Below, in pieces: positions 46,416-53,611 of a DNA stretch of 64,000 nt. This DNA comes from Polaromonas sp. GTDB taxonomy: Bacteria > Pseudomonadota > Gammaproteobacteria > Burkholderiales > Burkholderiaceae_C. The number at the start of each line of letters is the position of its first letter. Within the stretch, counting starts at the first letter, position 1. The stretch is from positions 1 to 64,000 of the forward strand of contig JAIPCZ010000005.1 in assembly GCA_021737975.1 (NCBI GenBank), in the 5' to 3' direction. Under the pieces are notes generated by a model, which made no database searches, was not told the DNA's origin, and worked only from the letters and a program-made list of their open reading frames with translations. A program made the translations under genes and the position numbers.

Positions 46416-47441
46416 TCAGCCTTCCCGGCATGCTTCCGCCAGCAAGGCCCTGACCCGCGACGGCAGGATGTCGTTGAGGCAGCGCGTATGGCCAAGCGGG
46501 CAGGCCCTGGCAAAGCACGGCGCGCAGTCCAGCGCCGGCTGGTAGGCCGGATCCAGTTTGAGCCAAAGCACTTTGGCGAGCGCATTGAGCGGCGGGGTGT
46601 GCAGCGGACTGCTGGAGCCAAAAATCGCCACCTGATGAACACCCAAACCCGCTGCGACGTGCATCAGGCCGGAGTCATTGCTGACCATGCTCCTGCACGC
46701 CGAAATCACGCCGAGGGCCTGGGCCAGCGTGGTTTTTCCTGCCAGATTGATACATTGCCCCGGTCGCCGGACGTTGGCCGGGTCGGCAATGGCGGCGCAC
46801 AATGCAGCCTCCTTGCCGGAGCCCAGCAGCACCACGGGCAAATCGAGTTGTTCTGCCAGCGTGGCAAAGTGGGTGGCAGGCCAGCGTTTGGCATCGCCAA
46901 ATTCGGCGCCCGGCGCAAACACGTGGTAGCCCATGCGTGTGAGCGTCAAGTCGCGCAAGGTGGCGTCCACCTCGTGCGCGGACAACTGCAACTGCGGTCG
47001 GTCAGCCACCACATCCGCATCCCCGCTCAAAGCAGAATACAGAGCCACCATGGGCGGACGCTGCCCCTTGGCCGGATTCTTCAGATGCTGCGTCAACAGC
47101 CCGAAGCGCGCCTCGCCCAGATAACCCACACGTTTCCGAATGCCCGCCAGAAAAGGCAGCAGTGCGCTTTTCAACGAGTTGGGGCAGACATAGGCCACAT
47201 CGAACCGCCCCCGCATTTGCCGGGCCAGGCTCAAACGTTCGCGCCATTGCAGGCCGCCATGGGCAAACGGGAGTTCGATGACTTCTGCCACCTGCGGCAT
47301 GGCCCGGTACACCGGCGCCACCCAGGGCAGCGCCCCGACGGTGAGTTGTTCACCCCGCGCGCTGAGGCGGCGCAGCAGCGGCTCGGTCATCACCGCGTCG
47401 CCAATCCATTGGGGGGCGATGATGAGTGCGCGTTTCACCAA
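46416..47441 (-). CDS. waaF: Lipopolysaccharide heptosyltransferase II
   Basis: 341 residues of a GT-B family-9 glycosyltransferase. The start (ALIIAPQWIGDAVMTEPLL) and the C-terminal donor-binding block (SNDSGLMHVAAGLGVHQVAI, then FGSSSPLHTPPLN) are typical. The CAPCFARACPLGHTRCLNDI tail is a WaaF feature. It adds the second heptose to the LPS inner core. The start is a TTG at 47441 or the GTG next to it, immediately after the stop of the zinc-finger gene. Confidence 0.93.
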   Translation of the reverse strand: MVKRALIIAPQWIGDAVMTEPLLRRLSARGEQLTVGALPWVAPVYRAMPQVAEVIELPFAHGGLQWRERLSLARQMRGRFDVAYVCPNSLKSALLPFLAGIRKRVGYLGEARFGLLTQHLKNPAKGQRPPMVALYSALSGDADVVADRPQLQLSAHEVDATLRDLTLTRMGYHVFAPGAEFGDAKRWPATHFATLAEQLDLPVVLLGSGKEAALCAAIADPANVRRPGQCINLAGKTTLAQALGVISACRSMVSNDSGLMHVAAGLGVHQVAIFGSSSPLHTPPLNALAKVLWLKLDPAYQPALDCAPCFARACPLGHTRCLNDILPSRVRALLAEACREG

Positions 47442-47645
47442 TCAATGACCTTGAAAATGCTCGCCTTCCTTGAGCTTGTACAGCGTGCCGCAGTAGGGGC
47501 ACTTGGCCTGGCCGGTGTGGGCCACATCCAGATAGACCTTGGGGTGGCTGTTCCAGATGCTCATGTGCGCCAGCGGGCTGGGGCAATAGACCCCGCCTTG
47601 ATGGTTCAGGTCTTTGGCCAGCAGTTCTACGGTTGCATTTGTCAT
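47442..47645 (-). CDS. Small zf-CHCC zinc-finger protein
   Basis: 67 residues with a conserved C/H pattern: a Cys at VYCPSP, a His at NSHPKVYL and a Cys pair in AKCPYCGTLYKL. It belongs to the zf-CHCC group related to mitochondrial NDUFS6-like proteins. It lies between ilvE (1 bp upstream) and waaF (directly downstream), an order I recall in other Burkholderiales. Its biochemical role is not established. Confidence 0.9.
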   Translation of the reverse strand: MTNATVELLAKDLNHQGGVYCPSPLAHMSIWNSHPKVYLDVAHTGQAKCPYCGTLYKLKEGEHFQGH

Positions 47646-47646
47646 G

Positions 47647-48597
47647 TCAGACCTTCGTCAGCCAGTGGGCGTAGTCGGGATTGCGGCCATTGACGATGTC
47701 AAAGAACGCGCTTTGGATCTTCTCGGTGATGGGGCCGCGGGTGCCGACGTATCCAGCCTTGCCCAGTTCAATGCGGTCCAGTTCACGGATCGGGGTGATC
47801 TCGGCCGCGGTGCCGCTGAAGAAGGCCTCGTCACAGATGTAGATTTCGTCACGGGTGATGCGTTTTTGCACCACTTCAATTCCCAGGTCCTTGCAGATGT
47901 GCAGCACGGTGTTGCGGGTGATGCCGTTGAGCGCGCCGGCTGACAGGTCAGGGGTGTAGACCACGCCGTCCTTGATGACAAAAACATTTTCACCCGAGCC
48001 CTCACTGACGAAGCCATTGGCGTCGAGCAGCATGGCCTCGTCATAACCGTCGTCCAGCGCCTCGGTGTTCGCCAGAATGGAATTGGTGTAGTTGCTCACT
48101 GCCTTGGCCTGCGTCATGGTGATGTTGACGTGGTGGCGCGTGTAGCTCGAGATCTTGACACGGATGCCGCGCGCCATGCCTTCATCACCCAGGTAAGCAC
48201 CCCAGGCCCAGGCCGCGACCATCAGGTGGATATGGTTGCCCTTGGGGCTGACGCCGAGTTTGCGGCTGCCGATCCAGCTCAAGGGGCGCAGGTAACAGGA
48301 CTCGAGTTGGTTGGCGCGCACCACATCAACCTGCGCCTGCATGATTTGTTCTTTGCTGAACGGAATGGCCATGCGCAAGATCTTGGCGCTGTTCAGCAGC
48401 CGCTGGGTGTGCTCCTCGAGCCGGAAAATAGCGGTGCCGTCGGCCGTTTTGTAGGCGCGGACCCCTTCAAACACACCACAACCGTAATGCAGCGTGTGGG
48501 TCAGAACGTGGATCTTGGCGTCACGCCATTCCACCATCTGGCCATCCATCCAGATTTTTCCATCGCGGTCAGACAGGTCGGGCGGTAAGGGGCTCAT
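47647..48597 (-). CDS. ilvE: Branched-chain amino-acid aminotransferase
   Basis: 316 residues, class IV PLP aminotransferase. GKIWMDGQMVEWRDAKIHVL at the N-terminus, the PLP-lysine region MTQAKAVSNYTNS, and NGFVSEGSGENVFVIKDGVV followed by LDRIELGKAGY are typical. It performs the last step of Val, Leu and Ile synthesis. It is first in the ilvE / zinc-finger / waaF operon and diverges from the glycine-zipper gene. Confidence 0.96.
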   Translation of the reverse strand: MSPLPPDLSDRDGKIWMDGQMVEWRDAKIHVLTHTLHYGCGVFEGVRAYKTADGTAIFRLEEHTQRLLNSAKILRMAIPFSKEQIMQAQVDVVRANQLESCYLRPLSWIGSRKLGVSPKGNHIHLMVAAWAWGAYLGDEGMARGIRVKISSYTRHHVNITMTQAKAVSNYTNSILANTEALDDGYDEAMLLDANGFVSEGSGENVFVIKDGVVYTPDLSAGALNGITRNTVLHICKDLGIEVVQKRITRDEIYICDEAFFSGTAAEITPIRELDRIELGKAGYVGTRGPITEKIQSAFFDIVNGRNPDYAHWLTKV

Positions 48598-48783
48598 CGG
48601 TTATTCCTTCAAATTAATGGGGCAATGCTGCAAAACGCAGATTTTACGGCCCGGCGAAGTGCCGTTGCGACAATTTGGTCGATTGCGGGGTTCGGCTGGG
48701 CAACACAGGCAATTCGCAGTATTCTTGGGCCTGAGGCGAGCCCGTGCGCGAACCTGCAACTTGTTCTATTTCAGGAGAATTTC

Positions 48784-49374
48784 ATGACCCCAACTCTGAC
48801 ACCCCGTTCTTGGACTTCATGGCTCGCCGCAGGCCTGCTGTTGGGCGCTTGCAGCCTTGGCGCACAAGCGCAAACCCCCGCCGCAAGCGCGGCGAAGGTG
48901 CGTTACGAGGCCGACAAAAAGTTGTGCGCCGATGAAGCCTCGGCCGAAGCCCGGCTGCAGTGCCGCCGCGATGCCCAATCGGTGTATGAAAAAGCGCTGG
49001 CGGCAAGCAAACCCGCGGCCAAGTCATCGCAGCCGGCCGTTTGCAACGACTGTGGCAAGGTGACCGCCGTCAAGGTCGTCGAGAAAGCCGGCGAAGGCGG
49101 ACCGGTCGGGATGATTGCCGGCGGTGTGGCCGGCGCGGTGCTGGGACACCAGGTCGGCGGAGGCCTGGGCAAGGACCTGGCCACCCTTGCCGGCGCGGCG
49201 GGCGGCGCCTACGCCGGCAAAAAAATCGAGGAAAAAATGAACACCCGCAAAATCTGGACTGTCAGCGTGCGCTACAACAATGGAACAACAGCCGAGTTCG
49301 ATTACGAGCAGGACCCCGGCTTCAAGGCGGGTGATGCGGTGCGCAAAGCGGGGAATTTGTTGGAGCGGAACTGA
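48784..49374 (+). CDS. Outer-membrane glycine-zipper (2TM) protein
   Basis: 196 residues from the ATG at 48784, which has an AGGAGA ribosome-binding site. The N-terminus has a signal sequence whose LLLGAC could be a lipobox, with AQA as an alternative peptidase I site. A charged region with a C-N-D-C pair follows, then the glycine-zipper stretch GMIAGGVAGAVLGHQVGGGL (~residues 102-121) continuing to AGAAGGAYAGKKIEEK. The C-terminal strand domain (RKIWTVSVRYNNGTTAEFDY) resembles SlyB/OsmB-like proteins. It probably sits at the outer membrane. Confidence 0.85.
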   Translation: MTPTLTPRSWTSWLAAGLLLGACSLGAQAQTPAASAAKVRYEADKKLCADEASAEARLQCRRDAQSVYEKALAASKPAAKSSQPAVCNDCGKVTAVKVVEKAGEGGPVGMIAGGVAGAVLGHQVGGGLGKDLATLAGAAGGAYAGKKIEEKMNTRKIWTVSVRYNNGTTAEFDYEQDPGFKAGDAVRKAGNLLERN

Positions 49375-49394
49375 CCTCTAATTCATCTAATCGG

Positions 49395-49438
49395 TTGGGG
49401 TCAGAGCACGTCGCTTTGCGAGTGGTCTGACCCGCAAG
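49395..49438. repeat. 44-bp palindromic intergenic repeat, copy 2
   Basis: Same element as at 23968, with TTT in the centre instead of TGC. It lies just after the glycine-zipper stop codon and 12 bp before copy 3, in the same orientation. Confidence 0.8.
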
Positions 49439-49450
49439 ATTTCATGTTTG

Positions 49451-49494
49451 TTGGGGTCAGAGCACGTCGCTTTGCGAGTGGTCTGACCCGCAAG
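49451..49494. repeat. 44-bp palindromic intergenic repeat, copy 3
   Basis: Identical to copy 2 over its full length and in the same orientation. It ends one base before the radA stop codon, so the pair fills the whole gap between the convergent glycine-zipper and radA genes. Confidence 0.8.
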
Positions 49495-49495
49495 G

Positions 49496-50872
49496 TTATA
49501 AGTTTCTCACCACTTCCATGGCCTGCTCGACGCGCTCGACCGCGTGAATCGTCAGGCCCTCGAAGTCTTTGGCCTTGAGGTTCTTGGGCAGGTTGGCCTT
49601 GGGCACCACGGCCACGCTGAAGCCCAGCTTGGCGGCCTCCTTGAGGCGCTCCTGGCCGCGTGGCGCGGGTCGAACTTCGCCGGCCAGGCCGACTTCACCA
49701 AAAGCGAAAAAACCCTTTGGAAGCGGTTTACCGCGCAGGCTCGAGGTGATGGCCAGGAGCACCGCCAGATCGGCGGCCGGCTCGGAGATGCGCACGCCAC
49801 CCACCGCGTTGACAAACACATCCTGGTCCATGCAGGCGACCCCGGCATGGCGGTGCAACACAGCCAGCAGCATGGCCAGGCGGTCCTTGTCCAGCCCCAC
49901 GCTCAGACGCCTGGGCGAAGGCCCGCCGCTGTCGACCAGCGCCTGGATTTCGACCAGCATCGGGCGCGTGCCCTCTAACGTGACCATGACACAACTGCCC
50001 GGCACCGGCTCGGCGTGCTGGCTCAGAAAAATGGCGCTCGGATTGCTGACTCCTTTGAGCCCCTTCTCAGTCATGGCAAAAACGCCGATCTCGTTGACCG
50101 CGCCAAATCGGTTTTTAATGGCGCGCACCAGTCTGAAGCTGCTGTGGGTGTCACCCTCGAAATACAGCACGGTATCCACCATGTGCTCCAGCACGCGCGG
50201 CCCCGCCAGCGCGCCCTCCTTGGTGACATGGCCCACCAGCACAATACACACACCGCTGGCCTTGGCAGCGCGCGTCAGGTGGGCGGCACATTCACGCACC
50301 TGGGCCACCGAGCCTGGCGCGGAGGTGAGCTGGTCGGAATAGACGGTCTGGATCGAGTCGATGACCGCAATGTCGGGCTGGGTGGATGCCAGCGTGGCCA
50401 GGATCTTCTCGAGGCCGATTTCCGCCAGCACCCTGACCTGTGAGCCATCCAGGCCCAAACGACGCGCCCGCAAGGCCACTTGGGCGCCGCTTTCCTCGCC
50501 GGTCACATACAAGGTGCTTTGGCCGCTGCGCTGCAGCGAGTCCAGGGCTTGCAACAGCAGGGTCGATTTGCCAATGCCGGGGTCACCGCCGATCAGCACC
50601 ACGCCGCCTTCGACCATGCCGCCGCCGAGCACCCGGTCCAGTTCCTCGTGGCCGGTGGGGGTGCGCGCCATGTCCACCGCGTCAATGTCGCCCAGAACGG
50701 CAATTTCGGCCGTTTTGGCCAACGATGCAAAGCGATTTTTGACCGGTGAAGCGCTCTCAGGTGCCGATTCAATCAGCGTGTTCCACGCATTGCAGCTGGG
50801 ACACTTACCCTGCCATTTGGGGCTGGAGCCGCCGCAATCGGAGCAGACGTAGTGGGTTTTTTCTTTGGCCAT
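49496..50872 (-). CDS. radA: DNA repair protein RadA
   Basis: 458 residues: an N-terminal four-Cys zinc finger (YVCSDCGGSSPKWQGKCPSC), a RecA-like ATPase with Walker A GGDPGIGKST, the RadA-specific KNRFG motif (AIKNRFGAVNEIGVF) and a C-terminal Lon-like domain (FVNAVGGVRISEPAADLAVL). RadA extends and processes recombination intermediates by branch migration. A canonical LexA box lies 13 bp upstream of its start. Confidence 0.97.
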   Translation of the reverse strand: MAKEKTHYVCSDCGGSSPKWQGKCPSCNAWNTLIESAPESASPVKNRFASLAKTAEIAVLGDIDAVDMARTPTGHEELDRVLGGGMVEGGVVLIGGDPGIGKSTLLLQALDSLQRSGQSTLYVTGEESGAQVALRARRLGLDGSQVRVLAEIGLEKILATLASTQPDIAVIDSIQTVYSDQLTSAPGSVAQVRECAAHLTRAAKASGVCIVLVGHVTKEGALAGPRVLEHMVDTVLYFEGDTHSSFRLVRAIKNRFGAVNEIGVFAMTEKGLKGVSNPSAIFLSQHAEPVPGSCVMVTLEGTRPMLVEIQALVDSGGPSPRRLSVGLDKDRLAMLLAVLHRHAGVACMDQDVFVNAVGGVRISEPAADLAVLLAITSSLRGKPLPKGFFAFGEVGLAGEVRPAPRGQERLKEAAKLGFSVAVVPKANLPKNLKAKDFEGLTIHAVERVEQAMEVVRNL

Positions 50873-50884
50873 GCTGGAATAATA

Positions 50885-50900
50885 CTGTATAAATTTACAG
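50885..50900. promoter_or_regulatory. LexA (SOS) box upstream of radA
   Basis: CTGTATAAATTTACAG is an exact CTGT-N8-ACAG palindrome with an AT-only centre, the gamma/betaproteobacterial LexA consensus. It ends 13 bp before the radA ATG on the opposite strand, a normal place for a repressor to block the promoter. It lies ~120 bp from the divergent P-type ATPase frame. Confidence 0.75.
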
Positions 50901-51079
50901 ATTCACAGGGCTTCTTCAAGATCAAGATGCCATCGCGGCGATAGAGGCCACTCCCACCTGCAGCGGATTGTGTGACATATCGCACGGCGCCAGTTTGGGC
51001 GCTGTGATAGTTTGCTGCGTTGACACCAGGGATTCATTCGATCGCTGGCAACGATGAATTTAAGAGGTTGGTGGCGGCC

Positions 51080-53611
51080 ATGGCGACACTCGATCAGACC
51101 CCGATACTGCCGAATCATGCAAACGGACTCAGCTCTCGCGAGGCGGCTGAGCGGCTCGCGCGCGTCGGACCCAATCGACTGAAGTCGCCACGGCAAAGAG
51201 CGATCGGGTTGCAGTTTTTGATGCAGTTCAAGAATCCGTTAGTGTTGGTGCTGCTGGTGGCCAGCGGGATTTCAGCCATCACGGGCGATGCCGGTGGCGC
51301 CCTCATCATCGGCCTGATCGTCGTCATGAGCGTGACGCTCGACTTTGTGCAGTCCTACCGTGCCGGCCTGGCCGCCGATCGCCTGGCCCTGCAGGTGGCG
51401 GTCACCTCCAACGTGTTGCGTGATGGCATGCCCGGTGAACTGCCGGTGGCTGACCTGGTGCCAGGCGATGTGGTGTTGCTGTCTGCAGGCGATTTGGTGC
51501 CGGCCGATGCCAGGGTGTTGCAGGCTGGTGATTTCTTTGTTAACCAGGCGCAGTTGACGGGCGAACCGTATCCGGTGGAAAAGCGCGCTCCTGATCGGCC
51601 CGGTGCCCCGCCGTCGCCGGGCGCGGTCGCCGCGGGTGCCGACACGCTTGCTGCGCACGACCGCGTGTTCATGGGCAGTTCGGTGGTCAGCGGTTCGGCG
51701 CACGTGCTCCTTGAGCGCACGGGCAGCGGCACTGCCCTGGGGCAAGTTGCGGTCAGCCTGTCCCAGCCGGCACCGGCCACCGCATTTGAAATGGGCACCC
51801 GCCGCTTTGGCATGTTGATCATGCGTTTGACGCTGCCGCTGGTGCTGTTCACCGTGCTGGTGAACGTGTCCATGCACCGTCCCCTGCTGGAGTCATTTTT
51901 GTTTGCCGTGGCGCTGGCCGTTGGCCTGACCCCGGAATTGCTGCCGATGGTGGTGTCGGTCACACTCACACGCGGCGCGCTGCGCATGGCCGCCTTGCAG
52001 GTCATCGTCAAACGCCCGTCCGCCATTCAGGATCTGGGTGCCATGGATGTGTTGTGCACCGACAAGACCGGCACGCTGACCGAAGCGCATATCCGGCTAG
52101 AGCGGCATGTGGACATCAGCGGTGCCGACAACCCGCAGGTACTGGCCTTGGCCTACCTCAACAGTTTTTTTGAGAGCGGACTGAAAAGCCCGCTCGACGA
52201 CGCCATCCTCGCACACGAGGACATGGACGTGTCAGGCTGGGAAAAAATTGACGAGGTGCCGTTTGACTTTGAACGCCGACGGGTTTCGGTGCTGGTCGAA
52301 CGCGCTGCCGCACGGCGGCTGGTGGTCAAGGGCGCCCCGGAGGATGTGCTGCGCTTGTGCACCCATTATCAGGACCCGGCCGGTCACCCGGCGGCACTCG
52401 ATGCAGCCGCACTGGCGCGTCTCAACACCCTGTTTGACAGCCTGGGTAACGACGGCTTTCGCGTGCTCGGGATCGCCTGGCGCGATGTGGCGCTGGACCA
52501 CCCCCATGCCGTGGTGTCAGATGAAAGCGGCTTGAATTTTGCCGGCTTTGCCGCCTTTCTCGACCCACCCAAAAACAGCGCCGGGCAGGCGATTCACGCG
52601 ATGGCGACCAAGGGGGTGGCGGTCAAAATCCTCACCGGGGACAACGAACTCGTGACGCGCCACCTCTGCGCGCAGCTTGGTGTGCCCGTTCAAGGTGTGT
52701 TGACCGGCACCGAACTGGCCGCGCTGAACGACGATGCCTTGCGCGCGCGGGTGGAAAATGTCAACCTGTTTTGCCGCGTCAATCCAGCCCAAAAAAACCG
52801 CGTCATCCTGGCCCTGAAGGCGCGCGGCCATGTGGTGGGTTATCTCGGTGACGGCATCAATGACGCGCCATCACTGCACACAGCTGACGTGGGCATCTCG
52901 GTCGATGGTGCGGTCGACGTCGCCAAGCAGGCGGCCGCCATGATTTTGCTGGAACACGACCTGACGGTGTTGCATGCGGGGGTGCTGGAGGGTCGCCGCA
53001 CCTTTGGCAACGTGATGAAGTACATCATGATGGCCACCAGCTCCAACTTTGGCAATATGTTCAGCATGGCCGCTGCCACCCTGTTTTTGCCATTTCTGCC
53101 GATGCTGCCATTGCAGATATTGCTCAACAATCTGCTCTATGACGTGTCGGAGCTCTCACTTCCGCTTGACAATGTCGACGAGGAAGACCTGGCGCGACCC
53201 AGGCATTGGGACATGGGATTCATTCGAAAGTTCATGTTGAGCATTGGCCCGATCAGCTCCCTTTTCGATTTTTTGACTTTTTACCTGTTGATCAGGCTGT
53301 TTGAGGCGCAGGAGTCGATGTTTCGCACCGGCTGGTTCGTCGAGTCCATCGCCACGCAGGTGCTGGTGATCTTCGTGATTCGCACCCGACGCAATCCCTT
53401 GCGCAGCCCACCTCACCGCTGGCTGGTCATGACCTCGGTCGGCGTGGTGGTCACGGCGATGGTGCTGCCTTACACGGTGCTGGCGCCCTATCTCGGCTTT
53501 GTGCCGCTGCCGCCGGCTTTTTTTGCACTGTTGATGACGCTTGTGGTGGTTTACCTGCTGATGGTTGAAAAGGCGAAACAATGGTTTTACAGGCAACAGA
53601 CAAGGGCCTGA
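51080..53611 (+). CDS. mgtA: Magnesium-translocating P-type ATPase (MgtA-like)
   Basis: 843 residues from the ATG at 51080; a GTG at 51071 and a TTG at 51020 are in-frame alternatives. It has the P3B-type features: M4 motif VGLTPELLPMVVSVTLTRGA, phosphorylation loop CTDKTGTLTE, KGAPEDVLRLC in the nucleotide domain, and GDGINDAPSLHTADVGISVD in the hinge. MgtA imports Mg2+ down its gradient with ATP. It is somewhat shorter than the ~900-residue E. coli protein, mainly at the N-terminus. The second ATPase gene starts inside its last 31 bp. No mgtL-like leader peptide was recognised. Confidence 0.93.
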   Translation: MATLDQTPILPNHANGLSSREAAERLARVGPNRLKSPRQRAIGLQFLMQFKNPLVLVLLVASGISAITGDAGGALIIGLIVVMSVTLDFVQSYRAGLAADRLALQVAVTSNVLRDGMPGELPVADLVPGDVVLLSAGDLVPADARVLQAGDFFVNQAQLTGEPYPVEKRAPDRPGAPPSPGAVAAGADTLAAHDRVFMGSSVVSGSAHVLLERTGSGTALGQVAVSLSQPAPATAFEMGTRRFGMLIMRLTLPLVLFTVLVNVSMHRPLLESFLFAVALAVGLTPELLPMVVSVTLTRGALRMAALQVIVKRPSAIQDLGAMDVLCTDKTGTLTEAHIRLERHVDISGADNPQVLALAYLNSFFESGLKSPLDDAILAHEDMDVSGWEKIDEVPFDFERRRVSVLVERAAARRLVVKGAPEDVLRLCTHYQDPAGHPAALDAAALARLNTLFDSLGNDGFRVLGIAWRDVALDHPHAVVSDESGLNFAGFAAFLDPPKNSAGQAIHAMATKGVAVKILTGDNELVTRHLCAQLGVPVQGVLTGTELAALNDDALRARVENVNLFCRVNPAQKNRVILALKARGHVVGYLGDGINDAPSLHTADVGISVDGAVDVAKQAAAMILLEHDLTVLHAGVLEGRRTFGNVMKYIMMATSSNFGNMFSMAAATLFLPFLPMLPLQILLNNLLYDVSELSLPLDNVDEEDLARPRHWDMGFIRKFMLSIGPISSLFDFLTFYLLIRLFEAQESMFRTGWFVESIATQVLVIFVIRTRRNPLRSPPHRWLVMTSVGVVVTAMVLPYTVLAPYLGFVPLPPAFFALLMTLVVVYLLMVEKAKQWFYRQQTRA

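Noticed and set aside
46340-46642. 101-codon N-terminal extension of the GGDEF-EAL protein
   Set aside because: It overlaps waaF in another frame, is Arg/Pro-rich like a shadow, and would bury the signal peptide that begins at the ATG at 46339.
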